A stretch of DNA of 64,000 nt, taken from the NCBI RefSeq assembly GCF_018294505.1, contig NC_057811.1:409698968-409762967 (forward strand), given 5' to 3'. The DNA is from Triticum aestivum. Taxonomy: Eukaryota; Streptophyta; Magnoliopsida; Poales; Poaceae. The notes below the pieces were generated by a model. It was not told the DNA's origin and did no database searches. It saw nothing but the letters and a program-made list of their open reading frames with translations. Below are positions 44,980 through 54,741 of the stretch, piece by piece (the first letter of the stretch is position 1; every line of letters starts with the position of its first letter). The translations under genes were made by a program, and so were the position numbers.

Positions 44980-45950
44980 GGCGCGGCGGAACAAAGAAGG
45001 GGCGGCGAGGTCCCTCTGCACGCAATTTTGGGCCAGCCCATGTGCGGGCGGGGCGGGCCGCCCCTGTTTTTTACATTTCGTTTTTCTCTTTTCCTTTTTT
45101 CTTTTCTACTACTTTCGTTCTTTATTTTTCCAAATAATTCGGGATTACAAAAATGCTCGTGATTAAAAAATAAAACTGGAAAAAATGTTCCAGAAATCAT
45201 AAAGTGTAAAAAAATGCTTAAAATTTTGAAAAATAGTCGGGAAATCATAAAATGATTGTCATTTCGAAAAAATATCTGTAGATTCAAAATGTTTTTCACG
45301 ATTTTAAAAAATATTCAGGAAATCAAATAATGTACACGATTTTGAAAAAATGTTCTCATATTCCAAAAATGTTTGTGGATTTTTAAAATTTTGTGAATTC
45401 AAAAAGTTCAAAACAATTCAAAAAGTGTACAAGAATTTCAAAATTTGTTCCAAAATTTCAAAAAAGTTAAATGATTCAAAAATTGTTCATCAAAACAAAA
45501 AATGTTCGTGAATTTCAGAAAATATGTTTGTCGATCAAAACAATTCACCAATTCAAAACAATGTTCACGTGTGTCACAAAATGTTCCTAATTTCAGAAAA
45601 AACTATTCACAAATATGAAAAAAATTCATGATTTTCCAAAACAATCACGAAGCTGAGAAATGTTTATGATTTTAAAAAATGTTAATGACCTCAAAAAATG
45701 TTCAGGAATTTGAAATATGTTCGCAAAAAAGAAAAAAGAAAAAGGAAAATAGAAAAGAAGAAAGGAAAGAAAAAACAAGAAGAAAAAGGGAAAATAAGTA
45801 ATTGAAAAAAGGAAAAAAGAAACAAAAAACAGAAAACAGAAAACAGAAAAATGAAAATACTGGTTGAGGGAAGCTCCCAAAAATCGGTGGGGACAAAAAC
45901 CGAGAATGAGCTGTCTCGCAGAAGCGGTCACGCCGGGGGTACGTGTTATG
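44980..45950. repeat. AT-rich degenerate repeat block in the gene's upstream flank
   Basis: Begins about 65 bp upstream of the start codon with TTTTGGGCCAGCCCATGTGC and GGGGCGGGCCGCCCC (45027-45065). About 800 bp of degenerate AAAATGTTC/ATTTCAAAAA units follow, ending in a purine-rich AAGAAAA stretch. Same composition and border style as 37860-38590. The gene's promoter is therefore either very short or supplied by repeat sequence. Confidence 0.55.
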
Positions 45951-46139
45951 ACGCTATCGGTCGACCTATGGGAACCCTTAAGGTATCCCTTGTGGGAAAC
46001 CCTTAAGGTATTGGTGGTTTGAGACCATGTCGCACTCTAGCTACCGCCACATGTCGCTCGTGAACATTTCTCAACTTCTTGGATGGGTTTATTTTATTGT
46101 ATGGGTTTGTTTATTTTACTTCATTGTTTATTTTTTTCC

Positions 46140-46191
46140 AAAATCATGAGGGAGCGGTTTTGGAATATAAATCACGCTCCCTCATGATTTT
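46140..46191. repeat. Perfect 17-bp inverted repeat (hairpin)
   Basis: AAAATCATGAGGGAGCG at 46140-46156 and its exact complement at 46175-46191, with an 18-base loop. No target duplication is clear, so MITE status is unproved. Confidence 0.7.
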
Positions 46192-46324
46192 ATTTATTTT
46201 ATTTTATTTTTGTGTATGGGTTTTCAGGGTTTATTTGTTTTTTCAGTTCTTTTTGGATTTTTAGTTTTCACCTGATTTTTCCTAGATTTTCGATAATTTT
46301 TTTGAAAAATAAATTTTGCGCAAA

Positions 46325-46780
46325 ACACATGCTTTTTCTTACACGAGAAGCACATATTTGCTTCTCATGGAGACATAGATTTGCTTCCACCATGTGCCTC
46401 TCGCAAAGGAAAAAAATGCTTTTTTTCCAATAAATGCAAAGTTGTGCCTCTCAGAAAAGAAAAAAATGCATTTTATTGGCTTTCATGAGAGACACGGATT
46501 TGCTTCGCATAGAAGCATATATATTCATTCATGAGAGGCATGATTGTACCTCTCGGAACGAGAAAAAACACATTTTTTTTGCTTCCATGGGAGGCACATG
46601 TATACTTTTTGCGGAGACACAAATTTGCTTTCGTGTGAGACACCACTATGCCACTTAGAAAATAAAACAATCGCGTTTTTTTGTTTCACGAGAGGCACTA
46701 ATTTTCTTCTCATGGAGACACAGATATGCTTCCGCGAGAAGCACTATTGTGCCTCTTGAAAATGGAAAAAAGACTGTGTT
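46325..46780. repeat. Tandem repeat of about 100-bp units with GAGAGGCAC motifs
   Basis: About four to five diverged units, each with a T-run, a TTGCTTCCATGAGAGGCAC-like box, GGAGACACAGATTTGCTT and GTGCCTCTCGGAAAA. Similar GTGCTTTC boxes occur at 37380-37540. Non-coding; short open frames across it are by-products. Confidence 0.7.
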
Positions 46781-48225
46781 CGATTTTTACTGGGTTTTCA
46801 CATAAAAAATCATTGAAACATATTAAATGATATGTAGTTTTAAAGATTTTGACATGGGAAATCCAACGATGAAAACATTTCGGGATTTGGGCACACGGTT
46901 CATGAGATAAAACGTATTGAAAAGCAAATCTACGAAAAAAAGGAAAACTCACAGGTTGCCATGTGTCAGCCCCTGAGAAGGTGAGAGTGACCTTTGCAAA
47001 GAGTACCTCTTAAGTAGTCATTTTCATAAAGTAGGATCTTCCCTTGCTTATAGCATATGTTTTTTTAGCAACAGTGAGACATAATATTTTTAGACAAAAC
47101 GGGACACATGGTTGCCCCGCATGAAGCGAGCACGACACTTGGCCAGCCCAGCGAGCAGGAGGCCACAAGCCTCAAAAGCTTTTGTTTTTTATAATTCTTT
47201 TTACATTTTTGTTTTTGTTTTTCTACTTCTGTAATATTTCCAAATATTTCAAATATATATAATACAAAAACTCTTTACAATTTTTTTAAAAATCTTAATC
47301 ATGCATTCAAAAAGTTAAATGTGTATATAAAATGTCTTCGACGTATACAGAAAATGTACAATTTGTATGGAAAAAAGTACCCATCCAAAAATATAATTTT
47401 TCAAAACTGTTATTCATATATTCAAAAAAATATTAAACATGTATACAAAACATATTCCTGGTATTGTACAATGTGTATGAAAAATAGATATAAAACAATA
47501 TATTTAAAAAATATGAATCCACTATTTATAGAATGTTAAACATGTATATAGAAAAATGTTCTTGATGTATAAAAAATGCACAATGTTTAATTTTCCAAAT
47601 CATGTACATTTTTCCCGAAGTATACAAAAATACAAAATGTTTATGAAAAATATACATGAACATATATATTTTACAAAATGTTAATCATGAATTTATAAAA
47701 TGTTGAACGTGTGTATAAAAAAGTTCCTAATGTATATAAATTTTTTGCAAAAAACAAAAATAGTAAATACAAAAACAAAGAAATAAAGAAAAACGAATAA
47801 AGAAAAAAGAAAAAATCAGTAAAACTAAGAAAAAAGGAAGTCAAGAAAAAAAGGCAGTAAAACCATGAAAAATGAAGAAACCAGTAAAAAACAAAGAAAG
47901 ACATAAAATATAAAAAATCATGAAGAAACAAAGAAAACTGAAAAGTAAAACAAAAACAGTAGAAACATCAGAAAAAATACCATAAAACTATACAACGGGG
48001 ATCCATCGTCCTCATCCGAGCGAGGGGCGAACAAATTATAAATTAACAATGTAACAGTTATATTTAGCCGATTGACAATATAAGAGAATGAATGAACCAA
48101 AGAAAACAAGAACAGTGCAACTAAATCCTCATCGAATTACTAGTGGCATTACGTACAGACTTACTCTATATTTTTAAACAATGTCGAAGATAAATTTATA
48201 AAATCATTTTGTATTAAGCAAATGT
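46781..48225. repeat. AT-rich degenerate repeat, left of the chromovirus
   Basis: Degenerate AAAATGTTC and TATACAAAAATG units with GGCCAGCCCAGCGAGC at 47140-47155. The chromovirus inserted in it at 48226; the other half resumes at 57532. No coding region. Confidence 0.55.
48221..48225. repeat. Target duplication AATGT, left
   Basis: AATGT precedes the LTR at 48226 and recurs at 57532-57536 after the second LTR. Confidence 0.88.
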
Positions 48226-50895
48226 TGTAACATCCCAATTTTCAATTTGGATGTTATATATGGGTCATTATATGCATGTCATATTTTATTTGCATTTTGT
48301 TAGTGATCCTGGAAATCCTAAGCAACTTAAGGATCCAAGGAGAGAGTTGGGGATTTCATTTATTTTCATATTTGAATTTTCTCAAATTTGAAAAGAGGAT
48401 CAATTTGGTTTTAATATTTTTCTCTCCAAATATTTCTAATATTAAAAATAAAAGAGAGAAGATAACATAACTTCTTCAAAAGAGAGGAATATTGGAGGAA
48501 AAAATTTAAAATCAAATATATATTTTATTTGTATTAGAAAAAAATATGCATTTTTGAAAATTTCATTTTTAGGCCAGAAAAATGTTCACTTTGTTCTAAA
48601 TATTTTATTTGGACGGCAAAAATTGTTTTCGGTATTTTTAGAATCTTTTATATTTTATTAGGAGTTTTATTCACGCGAAATTTTATAAAAAAAAGTTTCC
48701 TGCCTGACTCCGGCCCACCTCGCGCCACCGCCATCCCGCGCCATGCCGCCGTGCCGCCGAGGGGAGTCCGAGCCGGACTCCACCCCGCGGCGCCCCCTCC
48801 TCCAAGCCGCGCCCCCGACCCCTTTATAATGCGTCGCCCCGCCGCCTCCACCCCGTCCCTCCACCGCCGCCGCAGCCGCAAGCCCGCGCCGCCGCCTATC
48901 GCCGCCCGCTCACGCCGCTGCGTGCCGCAGCCACCACCGCCGCAGCCCGCTAGCGCCGCGACGCCACCTCGCCTCGCCGTTGCCCGTCGTCGTCGGAGAT
49001 CTCGCCGGACTCGTCGGATCTCGCCGCCGCCGACCCCTGGTTTTTTTTATTGAACCGGTAAAACCGCCAAAACCGCTGCCCCTTTTTTTAGGTTTTTCAT
49101 TAGATCGGGTTTTTTTTCGAGTTCGCTAATTAGCGAACGTTCACTCGAACGTCACTGTTAGCGAACGTATTCGCGCGTTTGTCCCTGATAGCGAACGTTC
49201 GTTCGTTAGTGTTTTCTTTTTATTTTATTTTCGGCTAGGGACCTATCCGCGATTATTTTTTATCGCAGATTAGCCCCTGATCTTCAAACCCTCGCAACTT
49301 TTTGCTCGTTTATCCAAATCCAGTGAAACCGATGCCAAAATATTTTTCTCGAACCCCTCTTTCCAGATAACCAACTTGAACATGGTTTTGACAATTTAAA
49401 ATTTGGTTTCAAGCAGATTTGTTTTCGAACTTTTTTTGATCGTAGTTTGAGTTTCGTAGCTCCGATTTGATTGAATCTTTTTGCAAATCGAAGCTCTTCT
49501 CTTGAACTTTCAGTTTGGATATTTTCCGTTGAGTTTTACCCTTGCATCTTATGCTTGAGTGCTTATGTATGCTATTGTTTGTTTGCGATAGAGTTTTCGG
49601 AGTGCGAAGCGTGCTACTACGAGTCACTAGGATTTTCAGATCGTCAGCAAGGCAAGTAACACTTTGATCATACCCCTTTATTACCCAGTTTTTATGCATT
49701 AGTTTCAACCCTCAAACATTGCATGGTTAGGATTTGTTAACATGTGGGCTCTGGGAAGTAGATGATGAGGTAGAACCTATTGCCCTGTTATTTCAAACCT
49801 TGGGAGTTACTTCTACGTTATGCTTATACTTCTATGCTATGCTCGTAGACGTGGTTTGGTTTGAGTGATTCATGACAGTTGTGAGAGATTATTGTTAACT
49901 AAGGTTTAACTTAAGGTGGCTACTTTAATACACATCTGGGTGGATTGTTTGTGGGCACCTGGGGAATCCAGTGTTGTCCAAGGAGATCCTGGGGAATCCA
50001 TGTGATCATCTTATGGTTCGCCACCCAGGCTCAAATGGGATCATAAGATTATTCATGCTAGAAACTTCCGTGTGCAGCCACAAGCCATTATGGGCTCTGG
50101 CATAGTCGAGTATGTTGTGTGACCTCTTTCAGTGGTAAACTAGCAGATGTAGGGGATTGTAGGTGGTATGGTTTACCCGTCGAAGGAGTTAATGCTTCTG
50201 AAAGACTGTGTCTCGGTCATCCGCTTCTCAAACACCATGTAGTGCGAGAAATCCAACGGAGGAGATCGAGTCTTGTGGGAAAAAGTGCGCAAACCTCTGC
50301 AGAGTGTACAAACTAATCATGGTTAGCCGTGTCCCCGGTTATGGACATCTTGAGTATCTGGTGCTTGAATTATTATGATGATCTCATCACTTTACTTAAT
50401 TAATTTTGTTGGATTATTGATTACTAATTTTGGGATTGAGATGGGGTTTCCATTCTCAATGTTTTCAACAAACTTTGTAGTTAAATAAAATATACTCCTT
50501 TGCAGTAGGGAAAAATTGGTTTTACGCAAAAATGATAACCATAGAGCCTCCACCAGCCATATATGCATGTAGTGATAGCTATTATCTTGTTCATTGCTCT
50601 ACAGTGTTATTTTGCCAGCATATTCCATGTGCTGACCCGTTTTAGTTAGATGGCGTGCACTCAGCTATGCCGTTGGAGTTGATGGAATCATTTATCTTCG
50701 AAGCTTCCGCTATTATTTTAGTTAGATGGCCTTAAGCCATATTATTGTAACAAGTTCTCTTTTGAAACATTCGATGTAATAAGTGTGTGATTGAACTCTG
50801 TTATAAATCCTTCAAGTACTGTGTGTGTCAGCATTACCGATCCAAGGATGACACTTCTACACACAGATTTGACCGTCTGAGGTCGGATCGCTACA
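48226..50895 (+). repeat. 5' LTR of the chromovirus (2,670 bp)
   Basis: Starts TGTAACATCCCAATTT and ends GGATCGCTACA. A TATA-like CTTTATAATG lies at 48822-48831, just before a GC-rich region. A cluster of GCGAACGTTC-type motifs occupies 49121-49210. It has a local replacement near 50638-50654 relative to the other LTR. Confidence 0.9.
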
Positions 50896-50898
50896 AGA

Positions 50899-50910
50899 TG
50901 GTATCAGAGC
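50899..50910 (+). promoter_or_regulatory. Primer-binding site of the chromovirus
   Basis: TGGTATCAGAGC starts three bases after the 5' LTR and matches the 3' end complement of initiator-methionine tRNA. Confidence 0.9.
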
Positions 50911-51001
50911 ACACGCTAACTGTAGGACGCGACCACTAAGAAAAGCCATAGGGTTCTCTTCTCTACTTATTTCTGACTCCTCTCCATTTTCTACTCTATA
51001 G

Positions 51002-51724
51002 ATGGCGGACTCGAGGAACAAGTTCACTCAACCGGATGAAGACACACCTTTTGGACGACACTTGAAGGAAGTCACTAGGTACCTGAACATCGGAATACCT
51101 AGCTTCACCGGGACCTGCACCGCCACTTTACCAGAAGAGGAGCGCTGGATGATTCGAGTTCATGTTTCAGGAAGGACATTCGCGCCAGTTACTGAGCCCA
51201 TAGGGTTTTCCTTTGATGCACCAACCTGGAGTCTAGGAAAGAGCATGGCAACTCACATCGCCATGGGACGCATCGGTGAAGTATACAACAAGGATCTTAA
51301 GGACACCATCTACCAGATATGTGGGCACCGAGATGAGCAATGGGAGATGATTTGCACCAGGAGGGACAAGTCCATTGCAGCCTACATCCAGGAATTAAAC
51401 CAGCACATTCGCCGCCAGGAGAACCAGATGTGCGCCAACATGATCGACCTGAAGAAGGAGATGACCAAGAACATGGAGCTAGAAGAAGAACTCAAGTCTA
51501 CCCGCGATGGATATGAAGAGGAGATTGCAGTACTACTGGAGAAGAATGAAGACCTGGAGAAGAAGCTATGAGTATTCATGGGAGATCCCGCACCTGAGGA
51601 GGACATCCGTTCTGAAGACTACATCATCATCGACGACACCGACTCCGACCCTGATAGTGATGATGATTATGAAGACGAAGCTGGAGCAGATATCATGGAG
51701 TCTTCCACCGATCAAAATTTCTAG
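51002..51724 (+). pseudogene. Extra coiled-coil ORF upstream of gag
   Basis: Starts ATG at 51002 (MADSRNKFTQPDED). It is open for 189 codons to a TGA at 51569-51571, then continues in the same frame for about 50 more codons to TAG at 51722-51724. The TGA could be CGA changed by C-to-T. Residues 1-115 look globular (FTGTCTATLPEEERWMIRVH); 120-189 form a strong heptad coiled coil (KKEMTKNMELEEELKSTRD); the tail after the stop is very acidic (DDTDSDPDSDDDYEDEAG). It does not resemble gag, which follows at 51926. I recognise no domain; an accessory or structural role for the element is a guess. Confidence 0.65.
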
Positions 51725-51925
51725 TCGACCACCATATTATCAGTAGTATTCCCCCATATATGTATATAGAAATAGTCCCAGCATTTTGTAGCGGTAGTTA
51801 GATCAATTGTATGCCCTTGTTTGAATTGAGTGATATGATATGATTTTGTGTTTGTCTCATGTGCATATGGGTAGTGATTTCTCTTTAGACCTCACTCTAT
51901 TCTCACTTCCCTCTAAACCCATCAG

Positions 51926-53074
51926 TTGCCTCCGAGACGTGACACCAGATTTGTCTTTCCACCGGAGCTCACTCAGTTGATCCAACAGCAGAATGCCTTG
52001 ATGCAGCTACTAGTTCAGAACCAAGGCAACAACAACAACAACCCACCGCCACCACCTCCAGTTGACAACTTAGCCCGTTTTCTGAGGTTGAATCCGCCGG
52101 TGTTTTCCAGTAGCACCGAGCCGATTGTTGTAGATGATTGGCTCCGCAGGATTGGAAGGGAGCTGACCACCACAGGTTGCACAGATGCTGAGAAAGTGCG
52201 TTTTGCCGCGCACCAACTGGATGGACCCGCAACCTCATGGTGGGAGAATTACACCACCACTTTTCCCATAGCCAATGTCACTTGGGATCAGTTTCAGCAA
52301 GCTTTTCGCACATCACATGTCTCAGCTGGAGCAATGAGTATGATGAACAAGGTGCTCATGGAGTTCTTGGATAAGTTTGTTGTGGTGTTCATTGATGATA
52401 TTTTGGTATACTCGAAGAATGAAGAGGAACACAAGGAGCACTTGCGCTTAGTTCTCGAGAAGCTCAGGGAACACCAGTTATATGCCAAGTTCAGCAAGTG
52501 TGAGTTTTGGTTGAAGGAAGTTGGATTTCTTGGACATGTTATATCGGGAGAAGGTGTAGCAGTAGACCCTACCAAGGTTCAGTCTGTCACTGAGTGGTTG
52601 GCACCCACCTCAGTGGGAGAGATCCGCAGTTTTCTTGGACTCGTGGGATATTACCGGAGATTCATTGAGAATTTTTCCAAGATTGCGAAGCCCATGACGG
52701 AGTTGTTGAAGAAGGACACCAAATTCAAATGGACCGAAGAATGTGAGGCTAGTTTCCAGGAGTTGAAGAAGCGATTAGTTACAGTCCCAGTGCTAATTCT
52801 TCCAGATACACGCAAGGATTTCCAAGTATATTACGATGCTTCTCGCCAAGGACTTGGAGGTGTACTCATGCAAGACAGAAGAGTTGTTTCATATGCCTCA
52901 CGACAGCTTCGACCACATGAGTTGAATTATGCCACGCATGATTTGGAGTTAGCAGCCGTAGTGCATGCGCTCAAGACCTGGAGACATTTTCTTATTGGAA
53001 ACCATTGTGATGTGTACACGGATCACAAGAGTTTGAAGTACATCTTCATGCAGAAGGAACTGAATCTCAGGTAA
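51926..53074 (+). pseudogene. In-frame gag–reverse transcriptase fusion (382 codons)
   Basis: Gag starts at a TTG where the family has ATG (LPPRRDTR), and has an asparagine/proline spacer and the gag core DDWLRRIGRELTTTGC and WWENYTTTFP. Near 52325 it passes directly from VSAGA into MNKVLMEFLDKF, the second half of RT with the catalytic FIDDIL. Protease and RT motifs upstream of this are absent. RT palm/thumb (GVAVDPTKVQSV, YYRRFIENFS) and the start of RNase H (VYYDASRQGLGGVL, YTDHKSL) follow. A TAA at 53072-53074 replaces a glutamine codon. The deletion kept frame but removed essential parts. Confidence 0.85.
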
Positions 53075-53505
53075 AGGAGATGGTTGGAGCTTATAAAGGA
53101 TTATGATATGAAGCTACATTATCATCCAGGAAAGGCCAATGTCGTAGCAGACGCTTTGAGCCGGAAGAGTTATGTCAATACCCTCGTAAGCGGAGGATTA
53201 CCGCAGGAGTTAGTTGACGATCTCAAGGAACTTCGTTTGGAGATAGTTCCAAGAGGTTTTGTTGCGGCAATGGAAGTTCAGTCTACATTATTGGGAAAGA
53301 TTTGAGAAGCTTAGAAGGATGACAAGGAAATTGCTGCGATAAAGGAGAAGATGAGCAAAGGAAAGGCCAAGGGTTTTCGTGAGGATGAGCACGAAACCTT
53401 ATGGTTTGAGGACCGTGTATATGTACCAATAATGCAGAGATCAGGAAGTTAATACTTCAGGAGGCCCACGATACGCCATACTCAATACACCCCGGAAACA
53501 CCAAG
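53075..53505 (+). pseudogene. RNase H end and integrase zinc-region linker, disrupted
   Basis: After the TAA the same protein continues (YHPGKANVVADALSRKS, a standard RNase H/linker motif), then meets stops near 53303-53315 and a frame break near 53430-53450. The following part shows PYSIHPGNTKMY, the start of the integrase zinc-binding domain. Confidence 0.75.
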
Positions 53506-54741
53506 ATGTATTTGGACTTGAAGGAGCATTTCTGGTGGACAGGTATGAAGAAGGATATTGCCGAGTATGTAGCCGTATGTGATGTATGTCAGCGAGTGAA
53601 GGCAGAACATCAGAAGCCGGCAGGATTGCTTCAGCCTATGCCGATACCCGAATGGAAGTGGGATAAGGTTGGCATGGATTTCATTACCGGATTACCCAGG
53701 ACCCGATCGAGATATGATTATATCTGGGTAGTAGTTGATCGTTTGACCAAAATGGCTCACTTTATTCTAGTGAAAACCACCTATACGAGTGCGAAGTTGG
53801 CCAAGATATATATGACCAGAATCGTATGGCTGCACGGAGTTCCGAGGATCGTCGTATCAGATAGAGGAACACAGTTTACTTCGATGTTTTGGAATCAGTT
53901 GCACGAAACTCTGGGTACCAGGCTAGAGTTTAGCACAACTTTTCATCCGCAGACAGATGGACAGACTGAGCAAGTCAATCAGATTCTGGAGGACATGTTG
54001 AGAGCCTGTGCACTAGATTATGGATCCAGTTGGGATGATAATCTACCTTACGCAGAGTTCTCCTATAACAACAACTACCAGGCTAGTTTGAAGATGGCAC
54101 CTTTCGAAGCTTTGTATGGAAGAAGGTGCAGGACACCGTTGATGTGGGATGAAGTTGGAGACCGTCAGTTGTTTGGACCAGATTTGATTAAGGAATCTGA
54201 AGAGAAGGTTAAGTTGATTAGAGATAGACTGGAGGTAGCTCAGTCCAGGCAGAAGAGTTATGCCGATACTAAACGCAAGGAGGTAGTGTATGAAATCGGA
54301 GACAGAGCATATCTTCGTGTGTCACCACTCCAAGGAGTTAACCGATTTGGAGTTAAGGGAAAGTTAGCCCCAAGATTTGTAGGACCATATCGTGTTCTGG
54401 AACGTATGGGAGAAGTTGCCTAGAAGTTGGAGTTACCCGAAGGTTTGACAGGAGTTCATGATGTGTTTCACGTTTCCCAGTTGAAGAAGTGCCATGCAGA
54501 GATGGCCAATATTCCTCTAAGAGATACAGTGCCCCTGGAAGCAATTCAGTTGGATAATGATCTAACCTACGAGGAGAAACCAGTCAAGGTTATTAAGTTT
54601 TGCAAAGTGCAGTGGAGCCACCATATCGAGGATGAAGCCACCTGGGAGCGAGAAGAAGACCTACGGAAAGACCACCCACACCTATTTTCTGGCCAACCGA
54701 ATCTCGAGGGCGAGATTCATCTTAAGGGGGTAGGTTTGTAA
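53506..54741 (+). pseudogene. Gypsy integrase with chromodomain-like C-terminus
   Basis: Zinc region CDVCQRVKAEHQK, catalytic core with KVGMDFITGLP, SDRGTQF and the final glutamate in TDGQTEQVNQ. The GPYRVLERMG-type C-terminal domain follows, then a TAG at 54421-54423. The frame continues beyond with DVFHVSQLKKC and the chromodomain-like VQWSHHIEDEATWEREEDL. Chromodomains direct such integrases to marked chromatin. Position of D, D and E residues is complete; the premature stop inactivates it. Confidence 0.88.
54719..54736 (+). promoter_or_regulatory. Polypurine tract of the chromovirus
   Basis: ATCTTAAGGGGGTAGGT immediately upstream of the 3' LTR, the plus-strand priming position. Confidence 0.75.

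Noticed and set aside
48751..49053. Proline/arginine-rich ORF in the chromovirus LTRs (also 55217-55660)
   Set aside because: GC-rich LTR region downstream of the TATA box; low complexity, not conserved in frame between LTRs.
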